DNA of 64,000 bases from assembly GCF_003363715.1 (NCBI RefSeq), contig NZ_QREV01000002.1, forward strand, positions 62,001 through 126,000, in the 5' to 3' direction. This document shows positions 34,548-43,259 of the stretch, piece after piece (the stretch's first letter is position 1; the number at the start of each line of letters is the position of its first letter). Both the position numbers and the translations under genes were made by a program. The DNA comes from Parabacteroides acidifaciens. Lineage in GTDB: Bacteria > Bacteroidota > Bacteroidia > Bacteroidales > Tannerellaceae. The notes beneath the pieces were generated by a model. The model made no database searches, was not told the DNA's origin, and worked only from the letters and a program-made list of their open reading frames with translations.

Positions 34548-35424
34548 TTCTCTTGTATTTCCATCTCTTATGCGTCCAAAGCCAGCCTGCCGGATTACGC
34601 AGGATGCATTGTTCCATCAGGCGGGCATATTGTTCGGTGATCCAGTTTTCGGGAGTCTCTTTGGGAGTCTCGGTCACCAGTTTCATGTCTACGGTGTAAT
34701 AGCCGCGTTTGACTTGCTTGGTGTCAAGGAAGATGACGGGCAGGTCGAGTTTGCGTGCCAAGCGTTCGGGACCTGTCAGGATGGAGGATTCCTGGTTGAG
34801 GAAGGTTGTCCAGTAATGCAGGTTGTTCCGGCTCGGTGTCTGGTCGGCAATGAAGATCACGACACTGCGTATCTTATCTCTCTTCAGCTGAATCACGTCG
34901 CGTACGGAGTCTTGTTTTTTGATCCCGTATGAACCGAACTGGGTACGCAGCTTGATGAACAACCGGTCGAATGCCTTGTTGTTGAGCGGACGGTATATCT
35001 GGTAGATACGCGAGTCCTTGAAGCGGGAGGTGGAACCGGAGAACCATTCCCAATTGCCGTAATGTCCCATCAGCAGGATAAAACAGGTGTGCCCTTTCTC
35101 CATCAGTCGGTCTACCAATTCGGGATTCTTCAGGAAAGCCCGGCGTTGCAGCTCTTCGAGGGAGATATGCGCCAGTTTGAGCGTCTCGACGACATAATCG
35201 GCGAAATGGTGGTAGAAAGCCTTTTCCAACCGGCGAAGCTCTGCATCCGATTTCTCGGGGAAAGAGGCTTTCATGTTCCGGCGGACGACTCTTACCCGGT
35301 ATCGCCCGATCTTGTAGATCACGACATAGAGAATGTCCGATAATATATACAACGCCCACATCGGCAGGATAGCGTGAACCTTTACCCAACTATAGATAAG
35401 CGCATATTGTATTTTACTCCACAT
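34537..35424 (-). CDS. lpxL: lipid A biosynthesis lauroyl-type acyltransferase (LpxL/HtrB family)
   Basis: A 295-residue inner-membrane enzyme adding a secondary acyl chain to lipid A. One N-terminal membrane helix (about 15-35) is followed by the catalytic HxxxxE motif MGHYGNWEW (about 118-127) and the IADQTPSRNN segment (about 192-201) that defines the family. It starts six bases after the mtaB stop on the same strand, so mtaB-lpxL-glycosyltransferase may form one unit. Confidence 0.92.
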   Translation of the reverse strand: MWSKIQYALIYSWVKVHAILPMWALYILSDILYVVIYKIGRYRVRVVRRNMKASFPEKSDAELRRLEKAFYHHFADYVVETLKLAHISLEELQRRAFLKNPELVDRLMEKGHTCFILLMGHYGNWEWFSGSTSRFKDSRIYQIYRPLNNKAFDRLFIKLRTQFGSYGIKKQDSVRDVIQLKRDKIRSVVIFIADQTPSRNNLHYWTTFLNQESSILTGPERLARKLDLPVIFLDTKQVKRGYYTVDMKLVTETPKETPENWITEQYARLMEQCILRNPAGWLWTHKRWKYKRMDN

Positions 35425-35430
35425 AATATA

Positions 35431-36753
35431 TTATTCTATTATCTTTACAACTAAAGCCGTTCCGTCCTCATTCCAGCCTTCCAATATCACCCGGCGCGTT
35501 TCGTTGACCAGGGAATTGTCGTAAGGGATCTCCGCCTTGATATAGTTCTCGGTGAAACCGTGCATCATGCCGCCTTTACGGGTCTGTTCGAACAGGACGT
35601 TTGCCTCCCGGCCGATATGAGCCTCATAGAAAGCATGGAGTTTGCGGTCGGATATGTCTAACAGTTGTTGGCTGCGGGCATGCTTGGTCTTCGGATCGAC
35701 AACGTGGTCGATCTTGAGCGCCTGCGTCCCCGGACGTTCCGAATAGCTGAACACATGCAGCTGGCTGATGTCGAGGCTGTCGATAAAGGCGCGGGCTTCC
35801 TCGAAACAGGCATCCGTCTCGCCGCGTGTCCCGACAATCACATCCACACCGATAAAGGCATGCGGCATCACTTCCTTGATCTTTTCTATCTTATGCCGGA
35901 ACAGCTCCGTATCGTAACGGCGGCGCATCAACTTCAACACCTCGTCGCTCCCGCTTTGCAGGGGAATATGGAAATGAGGCGCGAAACGCTTGCTGCCAGC
36001 CACGAAGTCGATCGCTTCGTCGGTGATCAGGTTCGGTTCGATGGAGGAGATGCGGTAGCGCACGATGCCTTCCACCTCGTCGAGCGCACGGATCAGGTCG
36101 ATAAACGTCTCGCCCGTGCTCTTCCCGAAATCACCGATGTTGACACCCGTCAGCACAATCTCTTTTCCTCCTTTGGCTGCCACCTCTTCCGCCTGTTTCA
36201 CCATGCTGTCGATCGTCCCGTTGCGGCTTCGTCCGCGTGCGAACGGGATGGTACAGTAGGAGCAGAAATAGTCGCATCCGTCCTGCACCTTCAGGAAATG
36301 GCGCGTACGGTCGTCCGCCGAGCAGGAAGGCGAGAAGGTGCGTATATCTTTTGTCTGGGAAGCAATGACGGCGCCTCCCTCTTCTTTCTTTTTCAGGTCG
36401 TCCAGATACATCAGTATGTCTAACTTCTGTTCGGCTCCCAACACGAGGTCGACCCCTTCGATGTGCGAAACCTCTTCCGGCTTCAGCTGGGCGTAACAGC
36501 CGGTCACCACGACGAAGGCTCCCGGATGCTGTTTGCCGATACGCCGGATCGCCTGGCGGCATTTCTTGTCTGCCAGCTCCGTCACAGAGCAGGTGTTGAC
36601 AACGCAGATATCCGCTTTCTCACCCGCGCGTGCTTTGCGTACCCCTTGTTCGGCAAGTACTTTTCCTATGGTCGATGTTTCGGCGAAGTTGAGCTTGCAT
36701 CCTAACGTATAGTATGCGGCAATCTTATTCTCAAAAACAGTCTTGTCAATCAT
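35431..36753 (-). CDS. mtaB: tRNA ms2t6A37 methylthiotransferase MtaB
   Basis: A 440-residue radical-SAM enzyme that adds a methylthio group to t6A37 in ANN-reading tRNAs. The N-terminal UPF0004 domain has its three cysteines in GCKLNFAET, NTCSVTELA and TGCYAQ. The radical-SAM CxxxCxxC motif is CDYFCSYCTIPFARGRSRN (about 155-173), and a C-terminal TRAM domain includes LFEQTRKGGMMHGFTENYI. Length and motif order fit MtaB rather than MiaB or RimO. Confidence 0.94.
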   Translation of the reverse strand: MIDKTVFENKIAAYYTLGCKLNFAETSTIGKVLAEQGVRKARAGEKADICVVNTCSVTELADKKCRQAIRRIGKQHPGAFVVVTGCYAQLKPEEVSHIEGVDLVLGAEQKLDILMYLDDLKKKEEGGAVIASQTKDIRTFSPSCSADDRTRHFLKVQDGCDYFCSYCTIPFARGRSRNGTIDSMVKQAEEVAAKGGKEIVLTGVNIGDFGKSTGETFIDLIRALDEVEGIVRYRISSIEPNLITDEAIDFVAGSKRFAPHFHIPLQSGSDEVLKLMRRRYDTELFRHKIEKIKEVMPHAFIGVDVIVGTRGETDACFEEARAFIDSLDISQLHVFSYSERPGTQALKIDHVVDPKTKHARSQQLLDISDRKLHAFYEAHIGREANVLFEQTRKGGMMHGFTENYIKAEIPYDNSLVNETRRVILEGWNEDGTALVVKIIE

Positions 36754-36806
36754 TGTCTTTTAATTATCGCGCAAATTTAGCGAAAATGTTTGGACATAGT
36801 ATATTC

Positions 36807-38012
36807 TTATCGTTTATTGTGGAACCGGTAGCCGATCCCTAACATCAGGTTGTTGGGATCTTTGAACTTGCTCAACTGGTATCCCACATGCAGGAACAGG
36901 TCGCGGGTGATGGATGTCTTCAGCGCCATGATCTGGTACATGCCTTGTGTATCGGAGCATTTGTGGTACACGTTGTAGCCTATGCCTAAATTGATTGTGA
37001 AGATCGGCATGACCAGTTCCCCACGTGCGGATAACCCGATTGCCAGTTGTTCCTTAAACGGCGGGCGGTAAAACTGATGTTCTGACTGGCCGCTATAGCC
37101 GGCCTCGTATTCCTTGATGTTGGCGCTTTCGTCATATTGCACGTCGAGCGATGCCCCGGCGCGGAAGTATTTGTGGAAGTTGTACATGGGATTGAAATTG
37201 AACCCGAATACGCCGAACGAACCGGGTGCCAGGTAAGAATCATCGGGTTTGATGACCCCTTTCCGCTTCGATGCGCCGTATAAGACGATGTCATAGCTGA
37301 TGTGCGGCGTGGTACGCAGTGCGGCCGGTCTGTCGGGCATTGCCGTTCCGTCATTTTCTCCGAACGTGTGCACCAATCCGATCCTGCCCCCGACGGTATT
37401 GACGCCTGCATTGGGATACTGGGTGTTACCGTTGGAGAAATGGGTCAGGTCGACGCCCGCTGTCAGCCGCCATCCTGCCGCTAATCGCCAATTCAGCAAG
37501 AGGCCTAAATTGATATAGGCATTGATCTTCGATCCTACTACATAATTGTAGGAATTGGTTATTGGATCGTACTTCTCCCACCCGAAGGAGGCGCCGAAGT
37601 TCCATTCGTAATCCAGCGACAGCCGGGGAGCGAGCCGGGCTATGCGTGAGCCCTGGAAAGCATATACCGACACCGGAGTCCCGATTTCAGCCTTGTCAAA
37701 GAATGAGTGATACGAAACGCCGATCCCCTGATACGTGTACGGATATAATTTCCCTGTCTTCGATTCCGGATGAAACCGGAACGAGTATTTCAGGTGTGCC
37801 GACACGGATTTGCGCAAGGGTTCCCACGTCGCGTTCTTGCCTGAAAAAAACTCATTGGTGGGAATAAGATAGACGGGACGGAAATCAACGCCGATCTCAT
37901 GAATGAGCGGATGGCGGGACAGGGAATCGGTTGTCCCTGCTCCCTGTGCACATATGCGGGTGCATCCTAATACACATAGTCCTGTTATGATGAATAATAC
38001 TTTCAGATTCAT
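36807..38012 (-). CDS. acyloxyacyl hydrolase / PagL-like lipid A deacylase
   Basis: A 401-residue outer-membrane protein with a signal peptide (about 1-22, RICAQ). The catalytic His-Ser pair of PagL enzymes is seen in DLTHFSNGNTQYPNAGVN (about residues 190-207). The rest is beta-barrel with aromatic girdles. PagL removes the 3-O-acyl chain of lipid A, lowering host recognition. The protein is longer than classic PagL (about 150-170 residues), with a second barrel-like half. It stands alone between mtaB and hipA. Confidence 0.8.
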   Translation of the reverse strand: MNLKVLFIITGLCVLGCTRICAQGAGTTDSLSRHPLIHEIGVDFRPVYLIPTNEFFSGKNATWEPLRKSVSAHLKYSFRFHPESKTGKLYPYTYQGIGVSYHSFFDKAEIGTPVSVYAFQGSRIARLAPRLSLDYEWNFGASFGWEKYDPITNSYNYVVGSKINAYINLGLLLNWRLAAGWRLTAGVDLTHFSNGNTQYPNAGVNTVGGRIGLVHTFGENDGTAMPDRPAALRTTPHISYDIVLYGASKRKGVIKPDDSYLAPGSFGVFGFNFNPMYNFHKYFRAGASLDVQYDESANIKEYEAGYSGQSEHQFYRPPFKEQLAIGLSARGELVMPIFTINLGIGYNVYHKCSDTQGMYQIMALKTSITRDLFLHVGYQLSKFKDPNNLMLGIGYRFHNKR

Positions 38013-38013
38013 G

Positions 38014-39339
38014 CTACAATTTGTTTATCGTTCCGCCAAGATGATAACATAGAAGGTTGTCGTTGATAATTTGACTGTGCCTTTCTTTTACGCCTCCTTC
38101 TTTTGCGTAATCTTTCCAATGGGAGACTGTTTCCCTGATTTGTTCGATGATATATTTACCGTTTCTTATCCCCATATTCCCGGCAACGGCAACAAGGTCT
38201 TCGTAAGTGAAGTTGTCTTGTTTACCATTGAGTGAGAGCTGATGTCGGTTGGTCCATTTGCCGCCTGGCGTGTATGAGTAGCATAAATCGTAAGCCGGCG
38301 CCAAGCTCCAGCTACCGTCTTTATCCATCAGGAAGGAATAGTTTTTCGTATGATCGTCGTGGTTGCGCGACATGACGTTGAATACCATTCTCCGGTACAA
38401 CTGTTCCTGTTGCGGATAACTCAGTCTCATCGCACGCATGACTCTGAACGCTTCTTCGTATGAGTGCCGTTGGTCGCGGTCATAATGAGCAATACCGGCT
38501 AATGTCTGTACGTGTATCTTCTCGCCAGTTTCGGTACGGTCGAACCGTTTGGTCATAAAGTGATGTGAATCTCCTTCCGGTAGAAGCCTGCATTCCATCA
38601 TCTCGATGCCGCAATCCTTGGCCATCAGATAATAGGCATATTCTATATTTCCTATGCCTTGCGGGTTATCTGTTATTTCCGAATGTTCGGAGTATGTGCC
38701 GCCATCAAACTTCAGCAGCCAATAGCCGAAACCTTCCGGTGCCTGTACCTGGCCGGAACGAACTTCTCCGGTAGCGTCATTGTAAGCGATGATGGCTTTA
38801 GGTTTTGCACCGCCGGCAGAGGTTCCGACCTTGAGCATATCCAAAATCTTTTTATCAGACTGGTTGAGCCGGGTACGGAAGTTCTCGCGATCTGTAAAAA
38901 CAGCCTTGGCAAGATTGGTCAGTTCCTGCACGTGGATGATCGATGACTCGCCGAAACCTTCGATCTCCTGACTCGGTTCGAACTCGAGTGCTCCCATTGC
39001 TCTTTTACCTACATAACATAAACGGTCTAACGGAGTGATTTCTTCGCCTGACAATCCCCGGCTTGCAAACCATTCGTCGATGATTTGATTACCGAAGGCA
39101 TCCGGCAGGGAATCGGCGAACAGGCCAGGCAGGCCTTTGAAACAATTATTCCGGTTGCTTAAGAACTGGTAAGGCTCGCCGCTATACCTGTCTAAAGGCA
39201 TTACTATCGGAGAAATATCCAATCCGGAACGGAGGAACTTTCTTTCATAATCGAAGACGGCTGCTCCGGCCTCTTTCTCCCAGTAAAGGGAACCGACGCT
39301 TTTTCCCCACAGTGTTACGTCTACTATCAATTCATTCAT
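38014..39339 (-). CDS. hipA: HipA-family serine/threonine kinase toxin
   Basis: A 441-residue protein of the full-length HipA type: an N-terminal beta domain (VDVTLWGKSVGSLYWEKEAG), a middle segment with KMLKVGTSAGGAKPKAI (glycine-rich, nucleotide loop, about 166-182) and a C-terminal kinase part with MSRNHDDHTKNYSFLM (catalytic Asp and metal-binding Asn, about 320-335) and APAYDLCY (the second Asp, about 346). E. coli HipA phosphorylates glutamyl-tRNA synthetase and promotes persistence; the target here is unknown. Its start overlaps the antitoxin gene by 8 bases. Confidence 0.9.
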   Translation of the reverse strand: MNELIVDVTLWGKSVGSLYWEKEAGAAVFDYERKFLRSGLDISPIVMPLDRYSGEPYQFLSNRNNCFKGLPGLFADSLPDAFGNQIIDEWFASRGLSGEEITPLDRLCYVGKRAMGALEFEPSQEIEGFGESSIIHVQELTNLAKAVFTDRENFRTRLNQSDKKILDMLKVGTSAGGAKPKAIIAYNDATGEVRSGQVQAPEGFGYWLLKFDGGTYSEHSEITDNPQGIGNIEYAYYLMAKDCGIEMMECRLLPEGDSHHFMTKRFDRTETGEKIHVQTLAGIAHYDRDQRHSYEEAFRVMRAMRLSYPQQEQLYRRMVFNVMSRNHDDHTKNYSFLMDKDGSWSLAPAYDLCYSYTPGGKWTNRHQLSLNGKQDNFTYEDLVAVAGNMGIRNGKYIIEQIRETVSHWKDYAKEGGVKERHSQIINDNLLCYHLGGTINKL

Positions 39340-39652
39340 TGTCGTTTGATTTTAGCCGGCGTACACGCGAGCGTTTCTTGCCTTGTATTTTCTTTAATTG
39401 CAGTGGGCTTATTTTGGCCTCGGGAACAAGGTTCTCCAGATTCTCCAACAGACCTAATTCCCTTAGTACGCTTATCAGTATAAGCGTACTGACAGACTTC
39501 CCTTTCTCTATATTAGCAACCGTAAGCGGTGTTACGCCGGAAGCCAAGGCAAGTTCTGCTTGTGTTTTATCCTGCCTGATCCTTGTCTCTCTGATACGGC
39601 TTCCAATCTTAAGCAGTATCGCGGGATTGCTCATCTCTGTCCACATATTCAT
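39332..39652 (-). CDS. hipB: HipB-like antitoxin, XRE-family HTH
   Basis: A 106-residue DNA-binding protein. The helix-turn-helix is IRETRIRQDKTQAELALASGV followed by TPLTVANIEKGKSVSTLI (about 21-60). The C-terminal tail is highly basic (KKIQGKKRSRVRRLKSND). It is the first gene of a two-gene operon with hipA, overlapping by 8 bases, which gives translational coupling and a typical antitoxin-first order. It should repress its own promoter. Confidence 0.88.
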   Translation of the reverse strand: MNMWTEMSNPAILLKIGSRIRETRIRQDKTQAELALASGVTPLTVANIEKGKSVSTLILISVLRELGLLENLENLVPEAKISPLQLKKIQGKKRSRVRRLKSNDNE

Positions 39653-39749
39653 TCTTTTCTGCGAAGGTAATGAATAATATATATAAAAACAAGGATTAAA
39701 CGCTTCTGTTCCCTGTAAACTATATAAATGTATAGCTTATGACATCCTC

Positions 39750-40829
39750 TTATCGTTCCGCCAAGATGATAACCGGATTCTCATCATTCTCCTGCGCCTC
39801 ATAGCCGATCAGGTAGCGGCTGTCTTCCGAAACGAAGCGGGGAACGAACGTATTTTCTTCCTTGAACTCGAACGAATGTTCGGGATATGGCAGTTTGACG
39901 CTTTCCGTTATCCTGTCTTTCTCGTCGTAGCAGACCAGATAAGACTTGCCGTTCAGGTTGGCTGTCAGATATAAAAGCCCGTTGCTGTTGCCGACAACGC
40001 TGATGTGGGCCGCCTTCTTTTCCTGGAACAGGCTGTTGCGCGGGTCTTGCAGCTGGTAACGGCCGCCTTCCGGCATTTTGTATTGTCCGGCGTCCACCAC
40101 CCAGCGGGGCACAAGCGTATTCTCTTTAGTGATGCGGTAAATCGTATCGTTGAACATCTCTTTCACGTAATCGCCGGACGGAGTGGAAAAGGCTTTGCAT
40201 TCACTATAGAACACCATCTTGATCTCTCCCGGCTCGAAGCTCCGGGCGTAAGGTATCGAATCCAGCACGGTCGAGTCGCGGAACAGGTACATGCGCGTCG
40301 GCTCCTTTCCGGATATGTTCTGGACATATCCGATGTTCCGTCCGTCGGGTAGCGGAAGGACTTCCTGGATGTGGATATTGGCGGGAACACTTGTTGTCCG
40401 TTTCCATTTGCCGTCCCAGCCGTACGTCTTGATCCATTTGCAATAGTCTTCGATGTGGATACCCTCTTCGTCGACACTCAGATTGCCGGCGGCAAGAAAC
40501 TCTTCCGGCCCTTCGCCTTTGTTCCCGATCATCCGGATGAATTTCCCTTCCGGGTTGAAAAGGTATATCTTCTCATTATTATAGATTACTAATTTGTCCT
40601 GGAAGTAAACCAATTGCGGGATGTAGGCATTTAGCAGCACGGAATCGGTCGTTTCCAGCGGGATGAAGCGGACGTCTTTCGCCCATTCGTCCAACTTTAT
40701 CCCGGTCGGTTCCCGGTCTAAAACAGTAGCCAGGTTAATCGTTTGGCAGGCGTTGCCGTCTGCTTCCTTCTTAGGCGAAATCTGGCAACCCGCCAGTGCT
40801 CCGCATAGAAGTATGATCCATTTATTCAT
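39750..40829 (-). CDS. 6-bladed beta-propeller lipoprotein (DUF4934-like)
   Basis: A 359-residue lipoprotein (lipobox ALAGCQIS, cysteine about residue 15). The body shows repeated beta-propeller strands such as KLVIYNNEKIYLFNPEGKFIRMIGNKGEGPEEF (shown here in part by its GxGPEEF blade ending, about 97-112), a signature of the 6-bladed propeller family common in Bacteroidota. Function is unknown; relatives are often near TonB receptors or capsule genes. It is divergent from the acyl-CoA ligase, with a 22-bp-period element in between. Confidence 0.8.
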   Translation of the reverse strand: MNKWIILLCGALAGCQISPKKEADGNACQTINLATVLDREPTGIKLDEWAKDVRFIPLETTDSVLLNAYIPQLVYFQDKLVIYNNEKIYLFNPEGKFIRMIGNKGEGPEEFLAAGNLSVDEEGIHIEDYCKWIKTYGWDGKWKRTTSVPANIHIQEVLPLPDGRNIGYVQNISGKEPTRMYLFRDSTVLDSIPYARSFEPGEIKMVFYSECKAFSTPSGDYVKEMFNDTIYRITKENTLVPRWVVDAGQYKMPEGGRYQLQDPRNSLFQEKKAAHISVVGNSNGLLYLTANLNGKSYLVCYDEKDRITESVKLPYPEHSFEFKEENTFVPRFVSEDSRYLIGYEAQENDENPVIILAER

Positions 40830-40879
40830 ATACTCGTTATTTGATAGCCGAAAGATAAGTATAAATTATGATTTTCTAC

Positions 40880-41036
40880 CTTATCCGTTAACTCTTTCTC
40901 TGCTATTCATTAGTTGTCCGCCGCCCGGTGAACGATCGTCCGCTTGGCGGTGAACGATCGTCCGGCGGCAAGCGAACGATCGTTCGCCACCAAGCGGACA
41001 ACTAATAAGCCGTATGGAAAGAGCTAAGAGCATAAG
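40880..41036. repeat. 22-bp-period palindromic element, copy B
   Basis: In the divergent gap between the propeller lipoprotein and the acyl-CoA ligase. Inner 88 bp run from TTGTCC (40914-40919) to GGACAA (40996-41001), with cores ACGATCGT at 40932-40939, 40954-40961 and 40976-40983, 22 bp apart and centred on 40957.5. Inverted arms continue outward: CTTATCCGTTAACTCTTTC on the left and GAAAGAGCTAAGAGCATAAG on the right, giving an element near 157 bp. It is close in sequence to copy A. Confidence 0.9.
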
Positions 41037-41063
41037 GTGAAAGGGTTAAACTATACGTATCTG

Positions 41064-41094
41064 TTGCTTATTTGTTAGTTAGTCTGTACTTTTG
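41064..41094 (+). promoter_or_regulatory. promoter of the acyl-CoA ligase gene
   Basis: TTG (41064-41066), 20 bases, then TACTTTTG (41087-41094), matching the -33/-7 pair of Bacteroidota primary sigma promoters. It lies 26 bp before the ATG at 41120 and directly outside repeat copy B, fixing the start. Confidence 0.7.
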
Positions 41095-41119
41095 TCCCAA
41101 TTATAACATTGTGCGCGGT

Positions 41120-42784
41120 ATGATACAAGAGAACTTTATCAAGATATACGAGAACAGTTTCAAGAACAACTGGGAACTGCCCGCCTTGACGGATTACAGT
41201 AAGGGAACGACCTTTTCTTTTGCGGACGTAGCGGAGGAGATTGCCCGCATCCACATCCTGTTTGAAGAATGCCAGATACGGCGGGGCGATAAGATTGCTC
41301 TGATCGGGAAAGACAGTGCGCGCTGGTGCATTGTCTATATGGCCGCTGTTACCTACGGTGCGATTATCGTGCCGATCCTGCAGGACTTCAGCCCGAACGA
41401 CGTGCATCATATCATCAACCACTCCGAGTCGGTTTTCCTTTTTGTCAGCGACCGCATCTGGGATTCGTTGGAAGAAGACATGATCGGGGATGTGCGTGGC
41501 GTGTTCTCGCTGTCCGATTTCCGTTGCCTGCATCAGCGTGACGGCGAAAGCATTCAGAAACTACTGAAAGGGATGGAGGCGAAGATGGCGGAGAAATATC
41601 CGAACGGGTTCGGGAAGGACGATATCAAATACGCAGAACTCGATAATGACAAGGTTGTCTTGCTGAACTATACTTCCGGCACGACCGGTTTTAGCAAAGG
41701 CGTTATGCTGACAGGAAACAACCTGGCGGGAAACGTGATGTACGGCATCCAGCTCGGCGTCTTGTACAGAGGGGAACGCGAGGTCTGCTTCCTTCCGCTG
41801 GCGCATGCCTACAGCTGTGCTTTCAACTTCCTCGTGCCGATGGCTGTCGGGGCGCATGTCTATATGTTGGGCAAGGTGCCTTCTCCCAAAATCCTGGTGA
41901 AAGCGTTCGAGGAGGTGAAGCCGAACCTGATCCTGACTGTCCCGCTTATCCTGGAAAAGATTTATAAGAAGATGATCCTGCCGCAGCTCGGCAAGACGAC
42001 GATGAAGTTGGCGTTGAATATCCCGCTGCTGGATTCCCGTATCTATGCACAGATACGGAAGAAGCTGGTGGACGCTTTCGGCGGACGCTTCCGCGAAGTG
42101 ATCGTTGGCGGCGCGGCGATGAACGACGAGGTGACGGAGTTTCTGTATAAGATCAAATTCCCGTTCACGATCGGTTACGGCATGACGGAGTGCGGACCGC
42201 TGATCAGTTACGACCATAACGATGAATATGTGCCCGGTTCCTGCGGACAGGTGCTGAAAGGAATCATGGAAGTGCGCATCGACTCGGACGACCCATATAA
42301 TAAGGTAGGGGAAATCCAGGTTCGCGGCGAGAACGTGATGAAAGGTTACTATAAGAACGAAGAAGCGACCTCACAAGCCTTTACCGAAGACGGCTGGCTG
42401 CACACGGGCGACTTAGGAACGATCGACCATGACAACCGCATCTATATCCGTGGCCGCAGCAAGACGATGATTCTCGGGGCAAGCGGACAAAACATTTATC
42501 CGGAGATAATCGAATCGAAGTTGAATAACCTGCCGTTTGTGATGGAAAGTATTGTAATCGAGAAGAACGGCAAGCTGATAGGGCTGGTTTATCCGGATTA
42601 TGATACGGTGGACGGGACAGGCGTTTCGCACGAGGACCTTCCGCTTATCATGGAACAGAACCGGATCGAACTTAACAAACTTTTAGCACCTTTCGAAGCC
42701 GTTTCCGCCTTGCAACTCTATCCGACGGAATTTGAAAAGACGCCGAAGAAGAGTATCAAGCGTTACCTGTATAGCAACTATTGA
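41120..42784 (+). CDS. fadD: long-chain acyl-CoA synthetase (AMP-binding family)
   Basis: A 554-residue cytoplasmic or membrane-associated enzyme that activates fatty acids through an acyl-AMP. The ATG at 41120 is chosen because a promoter ends just upstream; an earlier in-frame start at 41072 lies inside that promoter. The P-loop is LNYTSGTTGFSKGVML (about 192-207), followed by FTIGYGMTECGPL (about 352-364), the LHTGDLGTID motif (about 434) and a FEKTPKKSIKR catalytic-lysine region at the C-terminus. Chain specificity is inferred from family resemblance only. Confidence 0.88.
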   Translation: MIQENFIKIYENSFKNNWELPALTDYSKGTTFSFADVAEEIARIHILFEECQIRRGDKIALIGKDSARWCIVYMAAVTYGAIIVPILQDFSPNDVHHIINHSESVFLFVSDRIWDSLEEDMIGDVRGVFSLSDFRCLHQRDGESIQKLLKGMEAKMAEKYPNGFGKDDIKYAELDNDKVVLLNYTSGTTGFSKGVMLTGNNLAGNVMYGIQLGVLYRGEREVCFLPLAHAYSCAFNFLVPMAVGAHVYMLGKVPSPKILVKAFEEVKPNLILTVPLILEKIYKKMILPQLGKTTMKLALNIPLLDSRIYAQIRKKLVDAFGGRFREVIVGGAAMNDEVTEFLYKIKFPFTIGYGMTECGPLISYDHNDEYVPGSCGQVLKGIMEVRIDSDDPYNKVGEIQVRGENVMKGYYKNEEATSQAFTEDGWLHTGDLGTIDHDNRIYIRGRSKTMILGASGQNIYPEIIESKLNNLPFVMESIVIEKNGKLIGLVYPDYDTVDGTGVSHEDLPLIMEQNRIELNKLLAPFEAVSALQLYPTEFEKTPKKSIKRYLYSNY

Positions 42785-42851
42785 TTTGTTTATCCGATCT
42801 GTCTATCAGCTTGTTGGCGAATGTGTGAAAAATAATTTGAAAAAAAACGTA

Positions 42852-42888
42852 CTATGTTGTACAACATATTTGATTAATACATACATTT
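42852..42888 (+). promoter_or_regulatory. promoter with 16-bp palindrome before the small lipoprotein gene
   Basis: A perfect palindrome TATGTTGTACAACATA (42852-42867) contains the TTG of a likely -33 element. A -7 box TACATTTG sits at 42881-42888, 22 bases after that TTG. This arrangement looks like an operator inside a promoter. Confidence 0.6.
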
Positions 42889-42940
42889 GCATCGTTTTAA
42901 GACAAGAAGATATTATAGACCGTTTAAATTAAAAAACAAA

Positions 42941-43171
42941 ATGAAAAAGTTAGTTGCATTTGCTGCTGTTATCGCAGCTGTATCATTCACATCTTGTGGC
43001 AACAAATCAGCAGAAAATACTGAAGTTGCAGAAACTGAAACAGAAGCTACAGTAGAAGAAGTTGTTGCACCTGCTGCTGAAGAAGCAACAGAAGAAGTAA
43101 CAGTTGCTGAAGGCGATTCAACAGTTGTTGAAGCTCCGGCTGCTGAAACTGAAGCTGCTCCTGCTGAATAA
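42941..43171 (+). CDS. small acidic Ala/Glu/Thr/Val-rich lipoprotein
   Basis: A 76-residue protein with a signal peptide and lipobox VSFTSCGNK (cysteine about residue 19). The mature part is almost entirely Glu, Ala, Val and Thr in short irregular repeats (VEEVVAPAAEEATEEVTVAE), intrinsically disordered and strongly acidic. An earlier in-frame start (42887) is rejected because it lies within the promoter leader. It has its own promoter with a palindrome and its own strong terminator, hence a separate short mRNA. No function is recognisable; a periplasmic or surface spacer or metal-buffering role is possible but unsupported. Confidence 0.8.
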   Translation: MKKLVAFAAVIAAVSFTSCGNKSAENTEVAETETEATVEEVVAPAAEEATEEVTVAEGDSTVVEAPAAETEAAPAE

Positions 43172-43198
43172 TCCATTCGGTAATCAGTTGATGAGGAC

Positions 43199-43231
43199 AG
43201 TCTGTATGCGCATAACATACAGACTTTTTTT
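43199..43231 (+). terminator. intrinsic terminator of the small lipoprotein gene
   Basis: AGTCTGTATG (43199-43208) pairs with CATACAGACT (43216-43225) around a 7-base loop, followed by seven T residues. Confidence 0.88.
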
Positions 43232-43259
43232 GTTTTATGAACCTTTGAAATAGACGAGT

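Noticed and set aside
35665-36423. Rightward open frame of 252 codons
   Set aside because: Entirely antisense to mtaB, whose radical-SAM motifs are intact. His/Arg/Asp-rich composition is typical of a shadow frame in GC-rich coding DNA.
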